This document shows, in pieces, positions 12,001-24,350 of a stretch of DNA of 64,000 bases. The position numbers were made by a program, and so were the translations under genes. The notes beneath the pieces are model-generated. The model was not told the DNA's origin. It did no database searches and worked only from the letters and a program-made list of their open reading frames with translations. The DNA comes from Macrostomum hystrix. Its lineage: Eukaryota; Platyhelminthes; Macrostomidae. The stretch covers positions 94,501-158,500 of the forward strand of contig CATNEN010000015.1 of assembly GCA_950097015.1 (NCBI GenBank), written 5' to 3'. Numbering within the stretch: position 1 is the first letter of the stretch; the number at the start of each line of letters is the position of its first letter.

Positions 12001-13423
12001 GCCAGGGCTGCAGTGGCTCACAAGACGCGTTGCTCGCAGGAAGAGAGGAGCTGCTCATCAGGGTCTGCATGGCGCGGGCGAACGACAGCACAGCCTCCAC
12101 CACCTTCAGCTCCAGCATCTGTGGGTATAACAACTGACTGTGGGACTCAGGCTGATGACAGTTCTCAGTGTCGCTCTGATCTTCAGAAGACTGCGATGTC
12201 AATCACCACTCACCGTGTGCTGGCTCAGCTGGCAGTCCGGATAGATGACGCCGAGCTCTCCGGTACAGTCCATGCCACCGAGCTCGCCTGCCGACTGCCT
12301 CAACAACAAGATGTTCGCGGACTCGTTCGTTGGGATAAGATCCTCGATGTCTTTCGGCGCGATGCCCGTGTCGACAACAGTCCAGAAGTAGTTGATCTGC
12401 AGAGTCCGAGTCATCAGTGCCTGCAGTGACAACAGGAGCGCTGAATGTGTTCAAAGGCCTCATAAACACATCTGACGACTGCTCGATTGCTCACCTGCTC
12501 GAAGATGCGTAGAATCGAGTCGGGCTCGCAGATGACCACAGAGTGTCGGATGCGCGCCTTGACGCTGTTCTGCAGAATGTCAGTCAAGTTACTGGCCGAG
12601 TCGTCGATCTGGAACATGACGCTGGCGATTCTCTTCTCTGAGAGCAGCTGCTGTAGCTCTTCGAGCAGGCGGTGATCTGCGGAGAGACGATCGAGTTGCT
12701 GAATGAGTAGGCGGCGATTTGTGGACTTTGAGCATTCGGATGTGAAGCGTTCTCACCTTGATGTCTGTCATGGAAGACTGCGACCAGAGTCGAGGAGACA
12801 TGGTCGAGCGCTGCCGTCACCGCTCCGAGGAAGCTTCTCGCGGGAGGAGTCGAGACGACAGCCGTGTCTGGAAGGTGTGCTCAACTCGTCACTTCTTGTC
12901 TTCTCCCATGCGAATGAAGAGAGACTCACCAGGAGTGCTGCTCAGTAGGCAGAGGCCTCTGATGACCGCGACAGCCGGTATGTTGAGGGAGCTGGAGACC
13001 TTGAGCACATCCGACACGAACTGGCACGAGCCCACCACAACAATGCCGCTGAGTCCAGGCGACCTGCAGACTGTTTAGGAATAAGTTTTCTTAAGTCGAT
13101 GCTTTTTTCGGAGACAAGTCATGCTTAATTGAGAACTTAAACGGGTATTGCTTAATACTTCTATGGCTGCGGTGGACCAAACCTTTCATCACTGCGTGGA
13201 TCGAATCAGCGACTGGCAGCTCCAGAAACTCTATCGGGTTGGTCTTGAATGTCGCGAACCGCCAGTTGTTGTTTATTATTCTTTCCACCGCCCTGTTTTG
13301 TCCAGAGCTTTCTGACAGACTGCGGCATTCAGTTACAACTGCAAGACGCAAGCTCGCAATGCTTCTTGACTGCGATAGAAGGAGCAGCAGCAGCAGCAGC
13401 AGCACCAGCAGCGGAGTGGACAT
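9021..13423 (-). CDS. Ionotropic glutamate receptor gene A (13 exons, 834 aa)
   Basis: Exons from 5' to 3' (minus strand): 13183-13423, 12930-13070, 12757-12867, 12495-12676, 12214-12420, 11960-12118, 11462-11695, 11175-11272, 10943-11036, 10446-10860, 10023-10228, 9591-9766, 9021-9261. They sum to 2505 nt with consistent phases and GT-AG borders. Residues 1-25 form a Leu-rich signal peptide (start chosen at 13423; an in-frame ATG at 13465 is possible). Residues about 25-400 are an amino-terminal periplasmic-binding-like domain. S1 of the ligand domain spans about 415-540 with the agonist Arg in FAVTNIR. M1 is at about 543-560, the pore loop has SFLQQGQD (Gln at the Q/R site), M3 is near 610-628 and the degenerate gating motif is TYTGDLTAKLAV. 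S2 follows, then M4 at about 796-820 and a tail of only about 15 residues. This is a ligand-gated cation channel subunit; the ligand is unknown. Confidence 0.9.
10393..10474 (-). repeat. 41-bp tandem duplication across an exon-intron border in gene A
   Basis: The 41 bp from 10434 to 10474, which span the end of the pore exon and its splice donor, are duplicated at 10393-10433 with two differences. In the outer copy the donor has changed from ACAGGTAAGC to ACAGATAAGC, so only the inner donor should work. Confidence 0.9.
11985..13075 (-). repeat. Gene-conversion tract shared by genes A and B (A copy)
   Basis: These 1091 bp align with 21255-22345 at a constant offset of 9270 with no indel and about 13 substitutions counted by eye. 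The tract runs from exon 6 to just past the start of exon 2 and includes all introns between. Flanking sequence on both sides is clearly diverged. Confidence 0.93.
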
Positions 13424-13505
13424 AATTACCCTGCTCTCTTGTTGCTTTGCTCCTTTCTTCTGCACCTTTCATTCCCACTGAAGTGCAAAAGTCACGTCTG
13501 GGTTT

Positions 13506-13516
13506 CTTTTATACAG
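13506..13516 (-). promoter_or_regulatory. TATA box of iGluR gene A
   Basis: On the minus strand this reads CTGTATAAAAG, about 85 bp upstream of the start codon at 13423 and 43 bp upstream of the alternative ATG. Comparable TATA words occur upstream of genes B and D. Confidence 0.6.
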
Positions 13517-13519
13517 TTG

Positions 13520-13930
13520 ATTGCCCGAGCTCCAGTTTGACGGAGTTCACTGCAATGCCACATGGAGCCTGGTAGCAAGAGCATCTAATTATCCACAGAG
13601 GGGCTAATGACACTTCGATCCAATAGCTTTGTCCTTGCAATCGCAAGCCTGCGAAGGTAGAAATACTTCTGATTGCTTCCCTGATTGTTTTGTTTTGGTT
13701 TGTTGGTAATCAAATTGAGGTTCGATTGCCGTGCAGCTTGCTGAAGCTAAGCAATTTTTTCGATCCGCTGACAGACTGATTAGATACTGACAGTAACTTG
13801 ATGCCGAAATCTTTGGTTTCAATGTCTGAGTGGGTGCATTGTGGGTAAGGTTCCAATCGTACTAGTACTTTAGAATTATTCGACAGCCCCCTTTGCTCTC
13901 GAACACTTCTTACTTAGTTATAACTTTCGT
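13520..13930. other. Intergenic DNA, no gene seen
   Basis: Upstream flank of gene A. No open frame with coding character and no repeat until the tetranucleotide array begins. Confidence 0.5.
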
Positions 13931-13933
13931 TGC

Positions 13934-14255
13934 TGAGTGAGTGAGTGAGTGAGTGAGTGAGTGAGTGAGTGAGTGAGTGAGTGAGTGAGTGAGTGAGTGA
14001 GTGAGTGAGTGAGTGAGTGAGTGAGTGAGTGAGTGAGTGAGTGAGTGAGTGAGTGAGTGAGTGAGTGAGTGAGTGAGTGAGTGAGTGAGTGAGTGAGTGA
14101 GTGAGTGAGTGAGTGAGTGAGTGAGTGAGTGAGTGAGTAAGTGACTGAGTGAGTGGGTGACTGAGTGAGTGAGTGAGTGAGTGAGTGAGTGAGTGAGTGA
14201 GTGGGTGACTGAGTGAGTGAGTGGGTGACTGAGTGAGTGAGCGACTGAGTGAGTG
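13934..14255. repeat. (GTGA)n tetranucleotide microsatellite
   Basis: A nearly pure gagt/gtga array of about 320 bp. It is pure in the first 200 bp and interrupted by gggt and gact variants at the right end. Read on the minus strand it encodes Thr-His-Ser-Leu repeats, which are not a gene. Confidence 0.98.
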
Positions 14256-15000
14256 ATCGCAAATAAAATAACTTAAACTCGTTGACGGCCAAGCTTTAAG
14301 CAAGCATGATAAGCTAACAAGCTGACAAGCTGATAAGCTAACAAGCTGGCAAGCTGATAAGCCAACAAGCTGGAGAGCTGATAAGACTACAAACTTCTTC
14401 CTTCAGGTGAGGCGCTCTCGGATTCAGCGCAGTCCTCTGGACTCCCTCCGAATGACTAGTTCGGGCACTTCGCCACGCTAATGTGAAAGATGCAGTGAGC
14501 CTCAGTGAGGACTCATTAGTGATCCGCCCATTTTCGGTATCTTCTGCGCGGCTACTTGAGCTCTGCTGGCTCTGACTTCTCGCCCTACCTACCAGCAGGA
14601 ACACCTGCTGGCCCCAGAGCTTAATTAGAGGAAGAAATTCATTCGCCTATCAGCCTCCGCCCTCTCGGCTGCTCGCCATTAAGGCAGGCATATTGCGATG
14701 ATTAAGAACATGCCTTTAGATTCTGATCCGGACAGACAAAGGAAGCCTCGCTAGAAACAAGGAAATGGCCATCCGAGACTGCTCGTTTGGAAATGGAATT
14801 CGCCTCGTTTCTCGCTTCTTCAAGGAGACCACAGAGCAGGCCGCAGTCGAATGCGAGCGCTGCGAAAAAGAGCGACTGCAAAAGGAGGCCGCCGAGCAGT
14901 CTGGAAGACCAAAGCAGGCCTAGTGCTGTTGCGGCCGCTGTCAATACATGATTTGAATTCTTATTGGTGAGCAGTAAGCAAAATTTACATGGAATGCGTC
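14256..15000. other. Intergenic DNA with a short 10-bp repeat
   Basis: At about 14310-14390 an imperfect 10-bp unit (aagctgataa/aagctaacaa) repeats about eight times. The rest has no supported gene. Confidence 0.5.
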
Positions 15001-15002
15001 TT

Positions 15003-15203
15003 CAGCCGTGCCTGGGACATGGAATGCATCCTCAGCCGTGCCTAGGACATGGAATGCGTCCTCAGCCGTGCCTAGGACATGGAATGCGTCCTCAGCCGTG
15101 CCTAGGACATGGAATGCGTCCTCAGCCGTGCCTAGGACATGGAATGCGTCCTCAGCCGTGCCTAGGACATGGAATGCGTCCTCAGCCGTGCCTAGGACAT
15201 GGA
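15003..15203. repeat. 30-bp minisatellite (about 7 copies)
   Basis: The unit atgcgtcctcagccgtgcct plus aggacatgga is repeated about seven times with one or two variants. It is divisible by three and so produces open frames that should not be called genes. Confidence 0.96.
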
Positions 15204-16005
15204 AAATAAATCTGACCGGGTATTATCTTATACTTCATGACTAATTAATCTTATAGAATTTGGTTTATTGTAACTTTGTATTTAACCGGCTGGGCGGAAA
15301 GAACGAGGCAGGACAGGAACACAAAAACATCCGATTACTCGACTAAATCGACAATATTTAAATAGATATTTTAAACATAATCTATTTAGCTAGCAACTAT
15401 GTAAAGAGTGAAAGCGTAAGGAAAAAAGGCTGCGACATCACTAAGCGGAGATTAAAAACAACAGGTAGGACTGAGGCAAACATCAGCAGAAAAATGAGCA
15501 AACGGACACCCAGCCACGGGGCTGAGCACAAGGCTAAATAACCAAGGCCGACACAGCCACCCCACGCACGCCAACCCCCACCGCGCTCCAAACGGACAGA
15601 CCGGCGAACGCACCCAGCACACCCCACCGACTGAACGGCGGTAAGGAGTACAGAAAATTTCCGAACTGTCTATAAATGACTATAAAAATATACGCCACTT
15701 CAACAATGAACCATTGAATCAATCACGCGATTTAATTAATAATCAACCACCGAATTTTGTATCTGTAACCCATGAAACTTCTTACACAGGCGCCATGGCC
15801 AGCTTCTTTGGTTGAGTAGAAGTACCCGAACTTGAAAATCAATATAATACGCTAGGTCCATGGAAGCATCAGTTTTTAACAACTGTGCAGCGACTCTGAC
15901 AAAACAACTTCAAAGTTTACAAAGTTGTTTCTTTAAATCGGGTTACGTTTTTAGAGTTTGGAGGTTATTCGATTATGAAAAAGTTTTTATTTGTCAATTT
16001 TCGAA
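15204..16005. other. Intergenic DNA, no gene seen
   Basis: AT-rich with one GC-richer segment at 15540-15620. No splice-supported frame or repeat structure found. Confidence 0.5.
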
Positions 16006-16070
16006 TATCGATCTCAGGGACTACTAAATACTCTATATTTAGGAGTATTTAGTAGTCCCTGTATCGATCT
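16006..16070. mobile_element. 47-bp hairpin flanked by 9-bp direct repeats (hAT-like miniature element)
   Basis: The core 16015-16061 starts CAGGGACTACTAAATACTC and ends with the reverse complement (GAGTATTTAGTAGTCCCTG), giving a stem of about 19 bp with a loop of about 9 nt. It is flanked on both sides by the direct repeat tatcgatct (16006-16014 and 16062-16070). CAGGG...CCCTG ends are typical of hAT elements, though those usually give 8-bp duplications. The structure is seen directly; the element class is inference. Confidence 0.75.
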
Positions 16071-17726
16071 GATACCTTCATGATTTTATTTACGTTTCTT
16101 GATTTCTCGCGCTCCCTTTCTCGCGACGTTTCTATCTCGCCAGCCAGGTGTTATACGTGTATCACCGCTATCGATTATTCCTATTTGCCTGAAAACGTTA
16201 TTTCGCATGTGCTGTCCTCTAAGCACTCCGCCTACTTCCTAAGTCTGACAGTACTTCGGTTCTTCAAACATAGCCGACCTGGCTACAGTGGTCTTTGCCG
16301 CCGCGTGCCTGTAGTGTTGAACAGCTACTTCTTCGTCACAATGTTATCACAGTCGTCATCAAATATGCCTGCACTTTTGAACTAAATTCTAAAGTAAATT
16401 TTATAAACATTTTGTAGCTTCCAGAGCCATTATAACTTACGCTTGACAATTTGACTTCGATAAAGCTATCGTTCACCTTACTCACTGCGATCCGTCTACG
16501 AAAACAAGCTTCTGCTGTGACACTGAAACTGCAGCGCTACAGTAAGTAGCGACCATGACCTTTTCCATTGTTCCATTGTTCTAAACATCAATAAAATCCT
16601 GAGTGGGCAAGCCTAAAGGTGCAATTTCCTCTTGGTGTTCCGCTTCAATGCGAACATCAGCTTGACCTTTCGTGAGGCGAATCGACAATTGCGCTCATTA
16701 GACTGCGAGGCAATTAAAATGAATCCAATCAAATGCTAGTTCTAAGTTCAGTCTATCCTTGCCTCTCATTAGTTGCTTTTCTTTGGTTGCATGCTCTTTC
16801 GGGGTGTTTGGTACTTCACAGCGCTGCGATGTGTCATATCTTTAATTGCATTTCGATTTTCTGATGCAACTATTCGATTTCGAAGGACACCGATAGCGCA
16901 GCTGCTTATTGACATGAAACTCTAGGCTGCACCATGCAAACACCATTCATTCTTCAGTCATTCGTGCGTTTCCTTTAAGCCCTCGTCGAGTTTATGGATT
17001 GCTTTCAGGCACCTTGGTTCGCTAAGCATGGTATGCTCTTTAGTATTGAACATTGTTCCAAACGACAAATACTCACAATTGATCACATGACCCTTTTGAA
17101 ATGTACCTGTACGGAGCAATGGCCTGCTGTTTGCACCTTGTACCGCCTGAAACCTATTTTCCTTATAGGTTACTGCCAGCTGCAGCCTTGAACACCTCGC
17201 ATTAGTTTCTCGCACCTTCTCGGTTGCCTTCATCGAACATTTAACGTTTCAAGAGATCTCGGCTCTCAGGTACAGTTAGAAAAGCCCCACTATTTCCTCC
17301 AATCTGAGCTGCAAATAAAGAGAAAGTCGAAGAGTCGAATGTCAGAAAACATTGTCCCACTTTGCTATGGTATCTGAATCATTCTTATTTAGGCAGTGTG
17401 AACTTTTTATTCGATTATATTTTGCGAGCTCAGAAAATGAGTCCTTGTTAGCAAGCGTGCGGTTTCTAGACAAAATAAAATTTTGCAGAAATTGTTATGA
17501 TAGATCTACAATTTTGAACTGAAATCAAAACGTGACAGAGCCAAAGATAGGTTACACCCACCCAACTGTGTAACCCGGAGAAATACTTGAAAAAAAACTG
17601 TTTTATTTAGCCCAATCGATTAGTCGATAGGATCTTAATAAAGCTGTCCTATTCAGGCAGGCTCAGAAAAATTCACTTGGGACTCAGTCACACCGCATTC
17701 GATCAGTTTGTATAATTTTCTGCTCT
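16071..17726. other. Intergenic DNA between iGluR genes A and B
   Basis: Open frames of 60-100 codons occur (for example 16080-16385 and 16958-17233) but lack domains, splice support or coding base composition. I see no gene. Confidence 0.5.
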
Positions 17727-20700
17727 TTAGTATCCAGGTAGGTCGAGCGGGCTTCTCTGAAGCTTCAGTACCCATAGAAGCTCAGCAAAAAGTATGATAG
17801 CGCCGCACAGGTAGAGGCCGAGGCTGATGATGTAGGCTCCGCCAACGCCCTCCAGCGTGATGGCCGCCGCCTCCGCGGCTGCGGAACTGCCACCGCAATC
17901 GTTTGTCTGCGGAATGAACTTGCGCGTCACCATGTCCACGATGCCGCTCTCCTTACCGCGCTCCAGGCTGGGAAGAAAATGAGCCAGGTGAGCTGTCATA
18001 AGTTTCTTTTGCATACGATGGCTTCACTTACGAATTGATTTACTTGACTCTAAAAGTTTTGACCACAATGGCCGATTTAAAGGCCATTGTTTTGCAAGTT
18101 TGCAAGATCAGCAAGTAGAACTTTCAGAAGAGCAGAAAAGGCAACGAACTTTTGTACACTACTCAAAAAGGCTGGGTGGCGTCTCACAGGAAGTTGAACG
18201 CTGGTAGATAGTACGCGTCCTTTGGAAAGGTCATCGCCAGGTAGTAGAAATTGAAGAATTTGTTGGCCTGGTACACCTGACTGCAGAAAGCGCTGGCATA
18301 GTACGAGTTGCTGCTCTGGTCAGAGATGCAGACCAGATACGGGTCTGCGTCCGGCTTCAGCAGCTGTGGGGAGTCAAGCGCTGCGGTGTGTGAAATCTCA
18401 GGTAAAAATTTGAATTCGGTGCTCTATTTTGGTCTGCCAATGAATGGCTGAAGTGAAAGTCCCGTTTTAAACTCACAGTTTCAGCACAGGTGGTCATTGT
18501 GTCAACAAGCACCATCTGCCGTCGCAGCATCGCCATTGGGCCATCAGTTGCCAGTTTAATTGACGCATAGATATTAGTGCCCTCGGCGACCATGGCCTTG
18601 TAGTGGGGCAAGGCCACCAGGTCCTCCACACTCTCGATCGGGTACTTGGCAACTGTGACAGCCAGTTTTGCTGTGAGGTCGCCTTGGTGATTTACATTTA
18701 AAACAACTTTTGTTTTTAATACCAAAATCAAAAGTGCTGCCATGGTGCGAACTGCCTTCTGTGCTAATCTTTTGTTTACTTATGTCGCGACTTTCGTCTC
18801 TGCCTTCTGTCCTCTATTCACTCTTTCGTTCTCTGCACTTTTCTTGTTTACATCGTCCAGTTCAATCTAGTTCTTTCTCTCTCGTTATCTCTGCGGCTGA
18901 TCTCTCATTCTCTATCCTTTCTTTCTTTCCTCCTCTCTGATTGGTCCGCCGCTCACGTTCTAGCCTCCTCTCCTACCCTCAGTCGCGCACTCTTGTTATC
19001 GTACCGCCAACCCCCCTTCCTTATCGCTCTGTTAAACTTAAATATATTTGACTCTCGGCCTGAATTGGCTCACAGCCGTATGAACGGGCTCTTACTGCGA
19101 GGACTCAATTTGTTGCATAAGAATTCAAGACAACTTAATATACAATGCTCAGTCTGAAAAAAAGAGAACGAACACCATATATACTGGAATTGATCAGATC
19201 CCGGACTCGACTTCGCTGTCATTTAATTACAGATCTGGCATTGTGAGATTCTCGCTCACAAAGACGGACATCATCGCGCTGAGAATACGCAGGTGAGACG
19301 CATTCTGCTCACCTAGAAATCCGAGCAATAAGGGCTTACCAGTATAGGCTCCGAAGATGACTACAGTGAGCATCCACCAGAAGGCCATGACAGTGCGTGG
19401 GCTCATGGCAAACGGGTAGAAGTCCTGGCCCTGCTGCAGGAAGCTGCCAACTGCGGACCAGATGTACTCCTTCAGCCAGACCTCATCAGCGAAAGCGTAA
19501 GGCAGGCCCAGATTCCAAGCGGAGAACGGACTCAGCCAAGCAAAGGCAAAGATTATCACAGGAACAAGCAAGAACATGCAGAGAATGAGCAGCCAGGAGT
19601 CCCAGGACAGGGGCGTGAACACATTCCACAGCTTGGACTCAGCAGGCGGCAGTTTTACGAGGATGGTGTTGGACGAGAACTGATACTCATTGGCGTAATC
19701 GATCACTTTGTACCGGATGTTCGTGACGGCGAAAATCATGGCGAAATCTGCTTCCTGCAGACAAGAAAGTAGCCATGCTTTCCTTGAATTAGGCCTGAAT
19801 ATATGAATACTAGCTACGGTAAGCTGCCTAATAAGGTTAGCATCTATTGGTGTGCCCATTCAATAGATGCCTGGCTTTTTACATATAAAAACGTGTTTAA
19901 AGGGAGCATCAATGCAGTTTTTTGCAGAAATGGATTCACAAGCCTCACCCCCTTCTGCAGCATGCCGATGCAGCCAGTGAAGTAGGGCGAGCCCTCCACT
20001 GGTGCTCCAAACTGAACGTCCGGTGGTGAGAAAAGGTCGTAACTGCGGAATAGAGTTTTGAGATCAGCATGGCACTGACATTTAAATCTCTCTTTTGCTA
20101 GTCCAATTTATTTTTATTCTGAACGAGGCTACCTTTAACAATCTATGCACATTATTTTACATGATAGTCTTGCATTATTGTTTTGTTATTCTCTTATCCG
20201 GCCTTTGACATTTGACGTGATCCGACAGTCACATCATCCCTAAAATATCCCTAATCTCATTTTTTACAACTAATCTCGTATTATCGCCATGATTTTATGG
20301 TAGCCAGACAATGCGCACCCGGCTATTGGCGCATTCAAAACCCCTCAACCTCCGTCTAGTTGAGGTGGGGTTGGTGCAACCAGCTGTTACGTCACCTCTT
20401 CCCACCTCCCTAGGCCCCTCTATCCTGCGCTGTTTGCAAATATAACAATACGTACACTGCAGATACAATGTTCTCTACCACTCTAACAGGTAAACGAAAG
20501 GGTCATTATTATCAGAAGCAACAGCAATAGTGCTTACCTGAAGTCCAGGTGCTTGGTAAAGAAATTAAGCATGTCAACAGAGTGTCCAGATGGCTTGCCA
20601 AATGTGTAGTTCGCGTAAGTAGTGTAGGGCGGGAACTAATAACGGTTCGCAGGTCGGTTGTTAAGTTAGAATTTGCTATTGCTCCGGCTTATTCAATGTG

Positions 20701-22801
20701 TTGTGTGGAGCTTCTAAAATATGTGCCCTGAAAAGTCCGGTCCTGGGCGCATCGCTTCTATTTCCCTACCAAAAGCAGTCACAAAAGTCACACAAGTGAA
20801 CATCAGCGCTCACAGGCGGTGCGCAGACCCGCAGTCGAGCGCCCTTGAAATCCAGGAAAGTGTTCGGAAAGAGCAGCGGACGCTCCTTGTACGCGAAGAT
20901 CACCGAAAGGCTGCTGTTAATGACGTTGAATTTACTGCTGGGAACGAAATGAGCATTTGAGTTCAGACCATTGTTAAGGAGGCCCAGTGTCTCCAAGAAG
21001 TCGCTGCTTGACGGCTGGATGGAAGTATTTGTTGACCTGGGCCACAGCTAAATTTTTAAGCGCTTCTTTATAAGTATAAAATTAAACGAGTGCGATTCGT
21101 AATAAAGTATTTTTCACAAAACTTATTTCTTTTACGCTTGTCTTGACACTTTAGAGCATATTTAAAAAAATAAGTAAGGGCAGCTAATTATTATATATAT
21201 ACAGAATTTAGCAAAGGAAATTTCGTAAATCACACCTGGTTAAGTTGACGAGCAAGGGCAGATCCAGCAGGCCAGGGCTGCAGTGGCTCGCAAGACGCGT
21301 TGCTCGCAGGAAGAGAGGAGCTGCTCATCAGGGTCTGCATGGCGCGGGCGAACGACAGCACAGCCTCCACCACCTTCAGCTCCAGCATCTGTGGGTATAA
21401 CAACTGACTGTGAGACTCAGGCTGATGACAGTTCTCAGTGTCGCTCTGATCTTCAGAAGACTGCGATGTCAATCACCACTCACCGTGTGCTGGCTCAGCT
21501 GGCAGTCGGGAGAGATGACGCCGAGCTCTCCGGTACAGTCCATGCCACCGAGCTCGCCTGCCGACTGCCTCAACAACAAGATGTTCGCGGACTCGTTCGT
21601 TGGGATAAGATCCTCGATGTCTTTCGGCGCGATGCCCGTGTCGACAACAGTCCAGAAGTAGTTGATCTGCAGAGTCCGAGTCATCAGTGCCTGCAGTGAC
21701 AACAGGAGCGCTGAATGTGTTCAAAGGCCTCATAAACACATCTGACGACTGCTCGATTGCTCACCTGCTCGAAGATGCGTGGAATCGAGTCGGGCTCGCA
21801 GATGACCACAGAGTGTCGGATGCGCGCCTTGACGCTGTTCTGCAGAATGTGAGTCAAGTTACTGGCCGAGTCGTCGATCTGGAACATGACACTGGCGATT
21901 CTCTTCTCTGAGAGCAGCTGCTGGAGCTCTTCGAGCAGGCGGTGATCTGCGGAGAGACGATCGAGTTGCTGAATGAGTAGGCGGCGATTTGTGGACCTTG
22001 AGCATTCGGACGTGAAGCGTTCTCACCTTGATGTCTGTCATGGAAGACTGCGACCAGAGTCGAGGAGACATGGTCGAGCGCTGCCGTCACCGCTCCGAGG
22101 AAGCTTCTCGCGGGAGGAGTCGAGACGACAGCCGTATCTGGAAGGTGTGCTCAACTCGTCACTTCTTGTCTTCTCCCATGCGAATGAAGAGAGACTCACC
22201 AGGAGTGCTGCTCAGCAGGCAGAGGCCTCTGATGACCGCGACAGCCGGTATGTTGAGGGAGCTGGAGACCTTGAGCACATCCGACACGAACTGGCACGAG
22301 CCCACCACAACAATGCCGCTGAGTCCAGGCGATCTGCAGACTGTTAAGGAAAAGTAAAAAAGTTTTTTTTCTACCTAGAGAATCCTGGCTTCAATGCTTG
22401 TTTTAGCGCGTCAGTGTCGATCGTGCCTAAAGCAAAAGCAATAGCAATATATATTATCTTCTGTACGATACGATACTGTAAGATTTTAGTCGTACTAATT
22501 CTTTTCTAGTCTATTTAGGACCTCGTAATTCATCCTTGGAGGTAGGCAGTCATTAGAATTTAAACAGCTACGTACTTTTGTGCACTGCATCTACTTTGTC
22601 AGTGGTCCGCAGTAGCTCTAGCTTCATGAAAGTCGGCTTGAACGCTGGAAACTTCCAGTAGCTGTTAACCAAATGGCTCACGGTCCTGTCTATGGCCGCG
22701 CTGTCTTTTAGGCTGCCGACTTCACCAACAACTGCCAGACGCACTGAGTAGCTGCATGTGACTAGCAAAAGCAGCGAAAGCAAAAGCGGCAGAAGCTGCA
22801 T
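17727..22801 (-). CDS. Ionotropic glutamate receptor gene B (13 exons, 827 aa)
   Basis: Exons 5' to 3': 22576-22801, 22200-22340, 22027-22137, 21765-21946, 21484-21690, 21236-21388, 20814-21047, 20538-20635, 19949-20042, 19340-19754, 18477-18682, 18188-18363, 17727-17967. The sum is 2484 nt, in frame. Eleven of the thirteen exons match gene A in length; the exceptions are the signal-peptide exon and exon 6. The start at 22801 opens a strong signal peptide (MQLLPLLLSLLLLVT). S1 carries the agonist Arg in FAVTNIR, and the pore has SFLQQGQD. The gating segment is YTGDLTAKLAV and M4 ends about 15 residues before the stop. Gene B is the sister of gene A and shares with it a near-identical tract over exons 2-6. 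All motifs needed for a channel subunit are present, so it should be functional. Confidence 0.9.
21255..22345 (-). repeat. Gene-conversion tract shared by genes A and B (B copy)
   Basis: Partner of 11985-13075, at about 98.8% identity by eye with no indels. It covers most of the amino-terminal-domain exons and their introns. Confidence 0.93.
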
Positions 22802-22892
22802 GCTTTGCTTTATTTTTCTCTGACGTCAATGCAACTGAGACCAGGTGTTTTCCTAATTGGTGAGTCTACTGCTGCATGTAGGAAGCCGATGT

Positions 22893-22903
22893 GCTTTTAT
22901 ATC
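22893..22903 (-). promoter_or_regulatory. TATA box of iGluR gene B
   Basis: Minus strand reads GGATATAAAAGC, about 95 bp upstream of the start codon, a placement like that in gene A. Confidence 0.6.
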
Positions 22904-24125
22904 CTGAGCTCAGTCGCGGATTTTTAATGTGAAGTCTTTATCGGCATTTTCCTTAGAATGATAGGACACCTGATTAGGTGCAAGTCGATCCATCATCGAT
23001 TCCACTGCTTACTTGATGCCGCTTGCAGGTGCGAATAAACATTGTCGGATTGCTTCTGATTGATTAAATGCTTAAATATCGGCGAACTAATTGGGACTTT
23101 GATTCAGTAGTCTCCTTGATATTTACTTCACGTGACCTAGCTATATACACATATGATTTCTCTGCCCTTGTTTGCATTGTGGCTGATCTCATGATCAAAG
23201 TAACTGACCTCGGCGCGATTCTCCGTCGTTACTTCTGATTGTTATGTTGCTGCTACACGGCGCCGTTGATTACCTGAGCTGAAATCGCGGCCTTGACTGG
23301 CGCGACAACAACATAACAGTAGAGAGACCACGCGGGGTTTTTCAAATATTTGAGAGTATATTGTTTATTAATAATATACTATATAATATATAATATATAA
23401 TATATATAATATATAATATACTATATAATATACTTATAATTATTATTAATAGTATATTATTGCAATTTCGTAATATGATGAATGAAAACTAGACAAAAAA
23501 TTCTAAAATATGCTCACACAACCCCCTACACCCCTAATAAAAAATGAAGAATAGAGAAAGCAAAATAAAAAAGGTAAATACTCAAAATTACAAGGAATCA
23601 GCCTCTCAAAGTAAGAGCTAAAAAAGAATAATAAAAATTGTTTTATTTTCCATTTAAAATTGTGCCGCTGCGAATGTTTTCACAAAAACATCGCTGCGAT
23701 GCGAAAACCTACCGCGCTGCAGACCGACACGGGGACATCGCCTTCCTGCTGCGTTCCTCGTGGACCGCCCTGCAGCTAAGGACCGACACGGAACCCTTGG
23801 GCCCAAGCTGGCGCGTGGTCCCTCGCCAAACAGCGATGTGCGTAGGTAATTGGACCCTAAGCCGGCGGAGACAACGATCGCAGAGCCAGTGATGGTGGTG
23901 GCGGTGGTGCTCGCCTTTAGGGCGGCGGCGGCGGTGGTGGAGGACGTGCGGACGCGCGTGGCTTCAGGTCAGCAATTTCATAGTGCAAGCGGTGCGGGCC
24001 AGATCGATTGTGTCGCCTGTGGCCGTCGACGCGGTGTGAACGCGACCGCATCACTTAGTGTCCGCTGGAAGTCCGAAAATGAACTCCTTCATGCTCGTTG
24101 ACCTCTCGTTCGGTCCCAACGAATC
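22904..24125. other. Intergenic DNA between iGluR genes B and C
   Basis: It contains an AT-only tract at about 23370-23460 (repeated tataatata) and a GC-rich stretch at 23690-24050 with ggcggtggt runs. Frames there lack domains and I do not call a gene. Confidence 0.5.
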
Positions 24126-24131
24126 ACTTCG

Positions 24132-24350
24132 TACCGCGATGGGGTTGCGATGGCAACGCGATGGGTTTGCGATGGCACCGCGATGGGGTTGCGATGGCAC
24201 CGCGATGGGGTTGCGATTGCACCGCGATGGGGTTGCGATGGCACCGCGATGGGGTTGCGATTGCACCGCGATGGGGTTGCGATGGCACCGCGATGGGGTT
24301 GCGATTGCACCGCGATGGGGTTGCGATGGCACCGCGATGGCACCGCGCGT
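24132..24350. repeat. 22-bp minisatellite (about 10 copies)
   Basis: The unit accgcgatggggttgcgatg plus gc alternates between ggc and tgc endings. It is open in several frames on both strands because it lacks stop codons; these frames are artefacts. Confidence 0.95.

Noticed and set aside
13914-14303. Thr-His-Ser-Leu repeat proteins on the minus strand
   Set aside because: Translation of a GTGA microsatellite; no start context, domains or splice support.
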